From Gemmatimonas sp. (GTDB lineage Bacteria; Gemmatimonadota; Gemmatimonadetes; Gemmatimonadales; Gemmatimonadaceae), in contig JANYJW010000010.1 in NCBI GenBank assembly GCA_025361705.1, positions 1-64,000 on the forward strand: a stretch of 64,000 nt of DNA, read 5' to 3'. Of this stretch, positions 57,037 to 64,000 are shown piece by piece. The notes beneath the pieces were generated by a model. That model worked only from the letters and a program-made list of their open reading frames with translations. It searched no databases and had not been told where the DNA came from. Both the position numbers and the translations under genes were made by a program. Within the stretch, counting starts at the first letter, position 1; every line of letters starts with the position of its first letter.

Positions 57037-57936
57037 TCAGTTCTGGACGATGATCAGGAACTTGGACGCCGCCCAGAACTGCTCGGCGTTGGTGATCTTG
57101 ATCGCCGTCTTGTAGCCGCCCTTGGCGGGCTGCTCGGTGGCGCCGAGGTCCTGACGCGACAGCACGCGGTACGCCTTGTCCGCGTTCGGCAGCGTGATCT
57201 CCGCCACCTTGGTCTTGTCGATCGACGTGAAATCGGCCGGGTTGAGCGTCGTCGCCGGAATGTCCGTCGCCGCGATGCCCAGGATGCCGCCCTTCTTCAC
57301 GATGATCCCCTTCTTGCGCAGCTCGTCCTTGGTGCCGACCACGTAGTAGACCGTGTTGCGCTCGACCGTCAGCGCCGCCTTCTCGCCCGTCAACGCCGTC
57401 TTCTCGGTCGTCAGCGTCGCCTTGTCGGCCTTGAGCCCCGTGTTCTCGCCCTGCAGCACAGCCACCTGCGTCGTCAGCGAGGCGATCTCGGCCTTCTGGT
57501 TCTCGATGATCGACTTGAACGCCGTGATCGTCGAGTCGTACTGCGCGAGCTGCTTGGTGAGGTTCGCGTTGTCCCCCGACATCGCCGCCACGCGCTGGCG
57601 GCTGGCGGCGAGCCGCGACTCGGCGTCATTGACGCGGGCGGTCAGCAGCGTGATGCGTTCAAGCATCTTCGCGCGCTGCTCGGCCGGCGACGGATTGGGC
57701 AGTTCGCCCGCCGCGCCCTGCACGGGCTTGCCGGCCTTGGCGTCCCGCACCTTGCCCAGCTCGGTGTTGACATCCGCAATGAACTGCGACGTCGACATCA
57801 CGTCCTTGAGCAGCGAGTCCTTCTCCGCCGAAATGAGCTTCACCTGCTCGAGCTGCTTCTGCAGCTCGGCCTTGGAATTGTCGCACGCCGTGAGCACGAG
57901 GGTCGCAGCAGCGACCATGAGGAATGTCTTACGCAT
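57037..57936 (-). CDS. Coiled-coil lipoprotein of unknown function
   Basis: The protein has 299 residues. The lipobox LTAC (MRKTFLMVAAATLVLTAC) gives a lipidated mature N-terminus. A long heptad-rich coiled coil spans about residues 20-195, including the repeat-like run of Lys-Ala-Thr-Leu-Thr-Glu-type units near 165-190. A small globular domain follows (about 195-299, VYYVVGTKDELRKKGIIVKKGG), of the type found in several Bacteroidota cell-envelope proteins. Shine-Dalgarno GGAG precedes the ATG at 57936 by 6 nt. It may be an envelope spacer. Confidence 0.8.
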   Translation of the reverse strand: MRKTFLMVAAATLVLTACDNSKAELQKQLEQVKLISAEKDSLLKDVMSTSQFIADVNTELGKVRDAKAGKPVQGAAGELPNPSPAEQRAKMLERITLLTARVNDAESRLAASRQRVAAMSGDNANLTKQLAQYDSTITAFKSIIENQKAEIASLTTQVAVLQGENTGLKADKATLTTEKTALTGEKAALTVERNTVYYVVGTKDELRKKGIIVKKGGILGIAATDIPATTLNPADFTSIDKTKVAEITLPNADKAYRVLSRQDLGATEQPAKGGYKTAIKITNAEQFWAASKFLIIVQN

Positions 57937-57998
57937 GGATTCTCCGTTTGAGGTAAGCGGGCCGCGCCCATCCGCGGACCCCACACACTGCCTTGGTC

Positions 57999-59420
57999 CT
58001 ACTCGCCAGCGTCGGCGTCGTCCGGCGCCGCTTCCACCGCCGGTCCGGCGAGCGACGGCGCAAGCCGGCGCTGATCGGGCACATCGATATACCGCTCGAG
58101 ATACGGAGAAGTGCCAGCGATGCCCAACTGGGTGAACAGAAACTCGAACTTCGCATCGTACGCACGGGCCAGTTCGGCCTGCGTGCTCGACGGCAGCGAC
58201 CAGAGCGCCTTCTTGAACGGTCCCAGCGCCTTCTTGCGCGACTTGTAGAAGAACTGCTCATCCGTGTCACCCGCCTTGCGCTCGTCCTTCGCGTTCTCGC
58301 GCAGCCACGCGTAGATCTCCTCACGCAGGGCGTCCGGCAGGTGGTCGTACAGCATCGTCTGGAAGCCGGTGGCGAGGTGGATCTCCGCCGTCTCCGTCTT
58401 GGGGAAGTTGTGGAACAAGTTGTCCGGCAGGGTGGACGCGCCGTGCTGCACCGCGCCGGCCAGCCCGTACTCGGTGCGTGACACGCGGCCGAGATCCTCG
58501 AGCGTCCCGAAGTCGAGCTTCACGTCGGCAATCGACCCATCGGCCTTCACCGTGCCGCCGTGCGATGTGCCCGACTGCACCGAGATCTTCGAAAGCCCCA
58601 CCGTCCCCGGCGCCCTCGCCAGCAGCGTCTGGTTGTACCCGCTCATGAAGGCGCGCAGTTCGGGCACCGTCGAGTTGGCCGTGCCGACCTCGCCAATCTC
58701 ACCACCCAGCGAGATGGTGATGCCAGCCGGCTCGAGCGAGCGCACGTGCAAGCCAAGCTCCACCCCCACCTCGTAGTTGGGGCGCTGCTGCTCTTCGAGC
58801 GTCGGCTGCGACAGGTCAACCAGCGTCGACGTGTCGACGTCGATGTTGTAGAAGCCGGCGGCAATCGCCTCCGTGGCAAGCTGCTTCACCGCCGCCATCT
58901 CGGCCACGGGGTCGGCCGCGTACTTCTTGGCGTTGATCTGGAAGTGGTCACCCTGAATGAAGACCGGGTGCCGGTAGCCCTCGCGCAGCGCCGCGGCAAT
59001 GATGACGGCCACGTACTCGGCGGGGCGCTGGTCGGTGTACGCAATCTCGCTGCGGGCGATCTCGAGCAGGAACGCGCCGCCGTTCAGCTTGATGGCCGAC
59101 CGGAAGATCGCGCGCGTCGTGTCGTACGTCATGCCGCGGATGTTCATCGCCGGCACGGTGAAGCCGGTGATCTCGCCGCGGCCGCGCGCCATGTACAGCT
59201 CGTGAATGGACGCCGGGCGCACGCCCACCATCTGGCCGAGTTCGAGAATGGCCCAGCGCGCCCACTCCTTCTCGTCCGCGTCGCCAAAGACGGCAAGCTT
59301 GGCAAGCTCGTCCATGCGCGTGGACGCCAGCGAGGCGGGCTCCTTGAGGATCATGCGATTGTTCTCGACCGAGGCCACGGGCCCGAGAACGCGATGCAGG
59401 GAATCAATCGGATTCGACAT
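57999..59420 (-). CDS. fba: Class II aldolase, fructose-bisphosphate aldolase-like (long form)
   Basis: The protein has 473 residues, longer than the common 305-360. GDHFQINAKK (about 150) is the DH metal-binding region, GGEIGEVGTANSTV resembles the GGEEDG zone of class II aldolases, and AVQHGASTLPDNLF carries the HGAST zinc histidine. DVDTSTLVDLSQPTLEEQ lines the barrel. The remaining sequence lacks the usual FbaA motif set, so the substrate is inferred from the neighbouring pgi, pyk and tal genes. It has its own leaderless promoter and is likely separate from pgi. Start is the ATG at 59420. Confidence 0.72.
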   Translation of the reverse strand: MSNPIDSLHRVLGPVASVENNRMILKEPASLASTRMDELAKLAVFGDADEKEWARWAILELGQMVGVRPASIHELYMARGRGEITGFTVPAMNIRGMTYDTTRAIFRSAIKLNGGAFLLEIARSEIAYTDQRPAEYVAVIIAAALREGYRHPVFIQGDHFQINAKKYAADPVAEMAAVKQLATEAIAAGFYNIDVDTSTLVDLSQPTLEEQQRPNYEVGVELGLHVRSLEPAGITISLGGEIGEVGTANSTVPELRAFMSGYNQTLLARAPGTVGLSKISVQSGTSHGGTVKADGSIADVKLDFGTLEDLGRVSRTEYGLAGAVQHGASTLPDNLFHNFPKTETAEIHLATGFQTMLYDHLPDALREEIYAWLRENAKDERKAGDTDEQFFYKSRKKALGPFKKALWSLPSSTQAELARAYDAKFEFLFTQLGIAGTSPYLERYIDVPDQRRLAPSLAGPAVEAAPDDADAGE

Positions 59421-59426
59421 GGTGGG

Positions 59427-59432
59427 ACTCTA
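59427..59432 (-). promoter_or_regulatory. -10 box of the fba gene, leaderless type
   Basis: TAGAGT on the minus strand is followed by CCCACC (6 nt) and the ATG at 59420. No good -35 was seen. This suggests that fba can be transcribed independently of pgi, whose stop is 111 bp upstream. Confidence 0.55.
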
Positions 59433-59531
59433 TGGATTGGTGGCGCCCGCTCAGCGCCTGATGGTGCGTGAAGGCTTTAGCCCGATGAATTTGGCCGCTT
59501 TGGCGGCGCGAGGCAACACGACAGCGGCAAC

Positions 59532-60923
59532 TCAGCCCACGCGCAGCCGCCTGTGCGGGATGGCCGCGTCTTGTGGCAACGTCCCTTTGGCCTCGGACAG
59601 GAAGTTAGGATGCCCTAAATCCTTGTTTGCCAAGCGCTTGCCAAGTTCTACCCCGGGCTGGTCCAGTGGGTCCACCCGATACAGTGCGCCAGCCAGCGTG
59701 GTGGCCTGCATGAACCACATCATCAGGCCTCCGACATGCCACGCGTCCGAGGCACCCACGGTCATCGTCATCGACGGCCGCCCGGCCCGCGCCAGCGCAC
59801 TGGCGGTCGCCCGGCACTCGACGTCGAGCAGTTCGCCCAGGGTGTGCCCGCCGAGGAATGCCAACGCCGGCTCGCCCGATTCGAGACGAGGAATCTCCAC
59901 GTCGTCCGCCGCCGCGTCGACGCGCAGGAACGTCACGGTCTTGTCGGCAGGTCCTTCCATGAACAGCTGCACCTGGCTGTGCTGGTCGGTGGCGCCGACA
60001 CTCGCAATCGGCGTCGGCCCCACGTGCGTGCCGTCCCTGTTGATCTTGCCCAGCGATTCGGCCCAGAGCTGCACGAACCACGGCGCGAGGTCGCGCAGTG
60101 CGTCGCTGTAGGGCATCATCACGTGCAGCCCCTGCCCGGCACGCTCGTGCGCGCGCCACTGCAGCGTGGCAAACAGCCCCGCCGCATTGTGCTCGAGATC
60201 GTCACCCATCGTCGCATCGCGCATCACCGTCGCGCCCGCACACAGGCCCTCGACGTCGATGCCGCAGAGTGCCGCAGGCAGCAGACCCACCGGCGACAGC
60301 ACGCTGAAGCGCCCGCCCACGTTGGGGGGCACCGCAAACACGGGAATGCCGTCGCGCGCGGCAATGACGCGCAGCGCGCCCTTGGCCGGGTCGGTGACGA
60401 ACGCGAGGTGCCGCGCCGCCTCGAGCCCGTCGCCATCCAGCCGCGCGCGCACCACGAGATACTGCGCCAGCGTCTCGATGGTGCCACCCGACTTGGAAAT
60501 CACCACGAACAGCGTGCGTGGCAGCGTGACAATGGACAGCACGCCGGCAATGGTGCGCGGGTCGACGTTGTCGAGCACGTGCAGGCGCGCGCGGCCGCCG
60601 CGCTGCGCGTCGGTGCGCGCGTTCCACGCGGCGGGGAGCAGCGCCGTGCGCAGCGCCATGGCGCCCAGCGACGAACCGCCGATGCCGAGGACCACGATGT
60701 CGTCGTACTGCCCCTGGACGCCGGCGGCAAATGTGGTGACGCGGGCACGCTCGTCGGCCTGCGCCTCGAGCTCGCGGTATCCATATACACCCGTAGCGGC
60801 AATGCCAGCCACCGCCGCGTGCGCCTCACGGAAACGTGCCGCCAGCGTGGGCCATTCGGCAGCGGGGACGCCGGCGCCGACCACCGGCTCCGTCATCGAG
60901 GTCACATCGAGCGTGAACGCCAT
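59532..60923 (-). CDS. pgi: Glucose-6-phosphate isomerase
   Basis: The protein has 463 residues, shorter than E. coli Pgi (549) but typical of the compact bacterial form. GIGGSSLGAMALRTALL (sugar-phosphate binding), VISKSGGTIET (SIS), and GGRFSVLSPVGLLP are the Pgi signatures; SEAKGTLPQDAAIPHRRL near the end resembles the KK/Q-loop. It interconverts glucose-6-P and fructose-6-P. The start overlaps the MBL stop by 1 bp (TGATG). In some bacteria Pgi is fused to transaldolase; here tal is a separate gene of the same cluster. Confidence 0.95.
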   Translation of the reverse strand: MAFTLDVTSMTEPVVGAGVPAAEWPTLAARFREAHAAVAGIAATGVYGYRELEAQADERARVTTFAAGVQGQYDDIVVLGIGGSSLGAMALRTALLPAAWNARTDAQRGGRARLHVLDNVDPRTIAGVLSIVTLPRTLFVVISKSGGTIETLAQYLVVRARLDGDGLEAARHLAFVTDPAKGALRVIAARDGIPVFAVPPNVGGRFSVLSPVGLLPAALCGIDVEGLCAGATVMRDATMGDDLEHNAAGLFATLQWRAHERAGQGLHVMMPYSDALRDLAPWFVQLWAESLGKINRDGTHVGPTPIASVGATDQHSQVQLFMEGPADKTVTFLRVDAAADDVEIPRLESGEPALAFLGGHTLGELLDVECRATASALARAGRPSMTMTVGASDAWHVGGLMMWFMQATTLAGALYRVDPLDQPGVELGKRLANKDLGHPNFLSEAKGTLPQDAAIPHRRLRVG

Positions 60924-61696
60924 CAGAACTCCACCGCAAGGCCGTCAAAGGCCGGTTGAATGTCGGCTGGCAGCTCGGCCGCCAGCGCGGCGTGCAGGTT
61001 GTCGTGCGTCAGGTGCGTCAGCCACGTGCGGCGCGCGCCAATGCGGCGCGCCATGACCACCGCCTCGTCGACGCTGAGATGCGTGGGATGCGGCGTGCGG
61101 AACAGCGCGTTGAGCACCAGCACCTCGGCGCCCCGCAGCAGCGCGAACGCCGCGTCGGGAATCGTCTTGGCGTCGGTGATGTACGCGAGGGCCCCGATGC
61201 GGTAGCCGAACACGCGCCAGCGGCCGTGCGGCACCTCCACGGGTGTGACCTCCGCGTCGCCGATGCGCACCGTCACGCCGGGTTCGAGGACGGTGAGCGA
61301 CCCCTCGGGCTTGTACGTGCCCGGCTGCGCCTTGACCGCGTCGTCGAAGATGTAGGGAAACCGGACGCGCAGGCCCTGCATCGTTTCGGCCGGGCCGTAC
61401 ATGGGCAGCGCACCCACGCGACGCACCGAGATGGCGCGGATGTCGTCGATGCCGTTGGTGTGGTCGGCATGGTCATGCGTGAAGAGCACCGCGTCGACGT
61501 CGGTGATGCCCGTTGCGAGGAGCTGCAGCCGCAGTTCGGGCGGCGTGTCGAGGAGCAGGCGCGTACGCCCCACCTCAACCACCGCACCCACCCGCGTCCG
61601 TTGGTCGCGCGGATCCCTCGACCGGCAGACCGCGCAGTCGCAGCCGACCACCGGCACGCCAAAGCTCGTCCCGGTGCCGAGGAACGTGAGCTTCAC
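60923..61696 (-). CDS. MBL-fold metallohydrolase (PhnP-like)
   Basis: The protein has 257 residues. THDHADHTNGIDDIRA is the HxHxDH zinc motif. Near the N-terminus a Cys-rich segment (VGCDCAVCRSRDPRDQRTR) matches the zinc-binding insertion of PhnP, the phosphoribosyl cyclic phosphodiesterase, and of the related YycJ-like enzymes. C-terminal LTHLTHDN provides further metal ligands. The PhnP substrate is not supported by any phn gene nearby, so the true function could be different (cyclic phosphate, nucleotide or sugar-phosphate hydrolysis). It overlaps pyk by 4 bp (GTGA) and pgi by 1 bp. Confidence 0.88.
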   Translation of the reverse strand: MKLTFLGTGTSFGVPVVGCDCAVCRSRDPRDQRTRVGAVVEVGRTRLLLDTPPELRLQLLATGITDVDAVLFTHDHADHTNGIDDIRAISVRRVGALPMYGPAETMQGLRVRFPYIFDDAVKAQPGTYKPEGSLTVLEPGVTVRIGDAEVTPVEVPHGRWRVFGYRIGALAYITDAKTIPDAAFALLRGAEVLVLNALFRTPHPTHLSVDEAVVMARRIGARRTWLTHLTHDNLHAALAAELPADIQPAFDGLAVEF

Positions 61697-63102
61697 ACCG
61701 TCTCCACCTTGAGCGTGTTGGTGGTGCCGGGCACATCGAACGGCACACCGGCCGTGATCACCACGCGATCGCCCAGCTTGGCGAAGCCGAGGTCCACCAC
61801 GATGCCGCGCGCACTCCACGCCATCTGCTCGTACGTGTCGGCATGCGGCACCAGCACGGGGGTGACGCCCCAGACCATGGCAAGCTGGCGATAGGTGCGC
61901 GCCTGATCGGTCATGGCGATAATCGGCACACCGGGGCGCCGAGCCGCGACGATGCGCGCCGCGAAGCCCGACTTGGTGAACACCACGATGGCGGCCGCGC
62001 CAAGCATGCGCACCGCGGTAGCCGTGGCGCCGGCGATGGTCTCCTCGACGCTCGCGTGCCCGGGCTCCACCCGGTCGGCGCCGAGGCCGCGCGGCACGGG
62101 ATGCCGCTCCGCTTCGGCGGCGATGCGCACCATCGCCTCGACGGCCAGCTTGGGGTAGGCCCCGCTCGCCGTCTCCGCCGACAGCATCACCGCGTCGGTG
62201 CCGTCGAAGATGGCGTTGGCCACGTCGCTCGCCTCGGCGCGCGTCGGGCGCGGGTTGGTGATCATCGATTCGAGCATCTGCGTCGCCGTGATCACCGGGC
62301 GGCCGTACCGGTTGGCAAGCGCGATGATGCGCTTCTGCGCAATCGGCACTTCCTCGAACGGCAGTTCCACGCCCAGATCGCCGCGCGCCACCATCACCGC
62401 GTCCGAGGCCTTGAGGATCTCCTCGATGTCGTTGAGTGCCTGGTCCTTTTCAATCTTCGACACCAGCAGCACGCCCTTGGGCACCAGCGCGCGCAGCGTG
62501 TCGAGGTCCGACGGCTGCCGCACGAACGAGAGCGCCAGGTAGTCGAGGTCATGCTCGACGGCAAAGACGATGTCGGCGTGATCCTTTTCGGTGAGCGTCG
62601 GCGCCGAGACCTTCACGCCGGGCAGGTTCATGCCCTTGTGCGACTTGAGCAGCCCGCCGTACACCACGCGGCAATGCACGCGTGGGCCGACGACCTTCAG
62701 CACGTCGAGCGCGAGCAGGCCATCGTCGAGCAGAATGCGCGCGCCGGCCGTCACGTCGGTGGCGAGGTCGTCGTACGTCACCGGGATGTCGCCCGCAGCG
62801 GCGACGCCCTCGTAGGCCAGCGTGATGTCGCTCCCTTCGACGAGCGTGATGGGACTGTCGAGGTTGCCGACGCGAATGCGCGGCCCCTGCAAGTCGCCGA
62901 GAATGGCCACCGGGCGGTTCATCTCGGCTGCGATGCGGCGAACGTCCGCGATGCGCGCCGCGTGCTGCTCATGCGTGCCGTGCGAAAAATTGACGCGGGC
63001 AACGTCGAGGCCGGCGAGCATCAGCCCGCGCAGCGCCTCGGGGGAGGTCGAGGCGGGGCCGATGGTGCAGACGACCTTGGTGCGCGTGTGCTTGGTGTGC
63101 AT
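61693..63102 (-). CDS. pyk: Pyruvate kinase
   Basis: The protein has 469 residues. TKVVCTIGPAS at the start, RVNFSHGTHEQH, ILGDLQGPRIRVG and MVARGDLGVELPFEEVPIAQK (in parts) are typical; the last holds the catalytic region, and PTRAEASDVANAIFDGTDAVMLSAETA the substrate loop. It transfers phosphate from PEP to ADP. Start is the ATG at 63102, 14 bp after the tal stop. It is the second visible gene of the tal-pyk-MBL-pgi unit. Confidence 0.97.
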   Translation of the reverse strand: MHTKHTRTKVVCTIGPASTSPEALRGLMLAGLDVARVNFSHGTHEQHAARIADVRRIAAEMNRPVAILGDLQGPRIRVGNLDSPITLVEGSDITLAYEGVAAAGDIPVTYDDLATDVTAGARILLDDGLLALDVLKVVGPRVHCRVVYGGLLKSHKGMNLPGVKVSAPTLTEKDHADIVFAVEHDLDYLALSFVRQPSDLDTLRALVPKGVLLVSKIEKDQALNDIEEILKASDAVMVARGDLGVELPFEEVPIAQKRIIALANRYGRPVITATQMLESMITNPRPTRAEASDVANAIFDGTDAVMLSAETASGAYPKLAVEAMVRIAAEAERHPVPRGLGADRVEPGHASVEETIAGATATAVRMLGAAAIVVFTKSGFAARIVAARRPGVPIIAMTDQARTYRQLAMVWGVTPVLVPHADTYEQMAWSARGIVVDLGFAKLGDRVVITAGVPFDVPGTTNTLKVETV

Positions 63103-63116
63103 GGGATGAGTATCGG

Positions 63117-64000
63117 TCAGCGACGGGCCGTCACCGCACGGCCCAGGGCGCTCGCCTTGGCTTCGAGGCCGGCGAGCAGGGTGTCGAACGCTTTCTGGAA
63201 GGACGCGAGGCCTTCACCAAGCAGCTGGTCGGTGACGCCCCGCACGGAGATGCCAGCGGCCTCGACGGCTGCGAGAGCCTGTTCGGCGCCGGCCAGGTCG
63301 GCGTCGATGCTTCGACGCACGTCGCCGTGGTCACGGAACGCCTCGAGCGTGGCCGGCGGCAGCGTGTTCACGGTGTGCGGCCCAACGAGCTCCTCGACGT
63401 AGATGACGTCGCGGTACGACGGGTTCTTGGTGGAGGTGCTGGCCCAGAGCGGGCGCTGCACGCGCGCGCCGCGCGCCGCCAGCGCATTCCAGCGCGGCCC
63501 CCGAAAGCGCTCGGTGAACAGCCGGTACGCCAGCTTGGCGTTGGCGACGGCGGCCTTTCCCTTGAGCGCGGTGGCCGCCGCGGCGTCGATGGTGCCCGCT
63601 GCCGCTTGGGCGTCCAACCGCTTGTCGATCTCGCTGTCCACGCGGCTCACAAAGAACGACGCCACGCTCGCCACGGCGGCAAGGGGGGCGCCCGACGCGG
63701 CGCGCGCCTCGAGGCCCGAGAGATAGGCCTCGATGACGCGGTCGTGGGCCTCGACGGCGAAGAGCAGCGTGACGTTCACGTTGATGCCGTCGGCAATGAG
63801 CGTGCGCAGCGCCATGCTGCCCGCGTCGGTGCCCGGCACCTTGATCATCACGTTGGGCCGGTTCACCAGCGCCCACAGGTGCCGCGCCTCGCGCACCGTG
63901 CCGTCCGCGTCGTTGGCGACGTTGGGCGAGACTTCCAGCGACACGTAGCCGTCGAGTCCGCCCGAGCTGTCGTAGACGCCGCGGAAAAGGTCACACGCGG
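63117..64000 (-). CDS. tal: Transaldolase, N-terminus cut by window edge
   Basis: The visible 294 residues are the C-terminal part of a transaldolase of the large actinobacterial/cyanobacterial-type (TalB2-like). The reading frame is open to the window edge with [42 protein letters not shown] holds the Schiff-base Lys, and [30 protein letters not shown] matches the barrel core. [25 protein letters not shown] is also diagnostic. It links the pentose phosphate pathway to glycolysis. The gene order tal-pyk-MBL-pgi suggests one operon. Confidence 0.93.
   Translation of the reverse strand, partial: ACDLFRGVYDSSGGLDGYVSLEVSPNVANDADGTVREARHLWALVNRPNVMIKVPGTDAGSMALRTLIADGINVNVTLLFAVEAHDRVIEAYLSGLEARAASGAPLAAVASVASFFVSRVDSEIDKRLDAQAAAGTIDAAAATALKGKAAVANAKLAYRLFTERFRGPRWNALAARGARVQRPLWASTSTKNPSYRDVIYVEELVGPHTVNTLPPATLEAFRDHGDVRRSIDADLAGAEQALAAVEAAGISVRGVTDQLLGEGLASFQKAFDTLLAGLEAKASALGRAVTARR

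Overview
The window is about 68% GC, gene-dense and chromosomal. It has no insertion sequences, prophage, CRISPR array or recognisable tRNA. The gene mix suggests a Gemmatimonas-like member of the Gemmatimonadota: tandem Asp-box (BNR) sortilin-type exported proteins, a CBM9-like/DUF5916 outer-membrane protein, a large FtsX/MacB permease expansion, an MglA/MglB pair, a BshB1 deacetylase, and many small lipoproteins and Tat or Sec exported enzymes. This placement is inferred from gene content; no 16S rRNA gene is present to confirm it.

Layout. 1-12119: exported proteins and degradative functions (M3 peptidase lipoprotein cut by the window edge, two paralogous BNR proteins, a D-threonine aldolase-like enzyme with a DUF5916 barrel). 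12194-15180: KirBac-type K+ channel, small SET-domain methyltransferase, aldehyde dehydrogenase. 15208-21035: a NtrY-like giant sensor kinase followed 14 bp later by a pseudokinase-kinase fusion. 21140-34702: a TolC / HlyD / MacB-ATPase export locus followed by six ATPase-less MacB-type permeases in three A-B pairs, with an MFS exporter inserted between pairs 2 and 3. 34713-40772: M28 peptidase, lipoprotein, Spy-like protein, SDR, RidA, BshB1, kynurenine formamidase, secreted unknown. 40855-47055: cysteine desulfurase-MnmA, GrpE-DnaJ, CinA, PgsA. 47072-51069: MglB-MglA and the dnaX-ybaB-recR operon. 51150-53566: an aromatic amino acid operon (DAHP synthase, chorismate mutase, prephenate dehydrogenase) behind what reads as a tyrosine-responsive transcription attenuator. 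53541-53722: the SRP RNA gene (ffs) with its own promoter and terminator. 53769-57936: Tat-exported HisC-like aminotransferase, threonine aldolase, YihY, coiled-coil lipoprotein. 57999-64000: central carbon genes fba, pgi, MBL hydrolase, pyk and tal, all on the minus strand.

Two features run through the whole window. First, several non-operonic genes begin exactly 6 nt after a TANNNT box, the signature of leaderless transcripts; the attenuator leader peptide, fba, the cysteine desulfurase, the MFS gene and the secreted protein at 21140 all show it. Second, tandem 7-bp repeats, mostly CTGCCAT-like, sit in eight intergenic gaps, often beside hairpins, and create false reading frames. No wholly new system is claimed. 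The strongest candidates for new biology are the leaderless tyrosine attenuator, the 1-ATPase/6-permease MacB locus and the pseudokinase-kinase coupled to a NtrY-like sensor.
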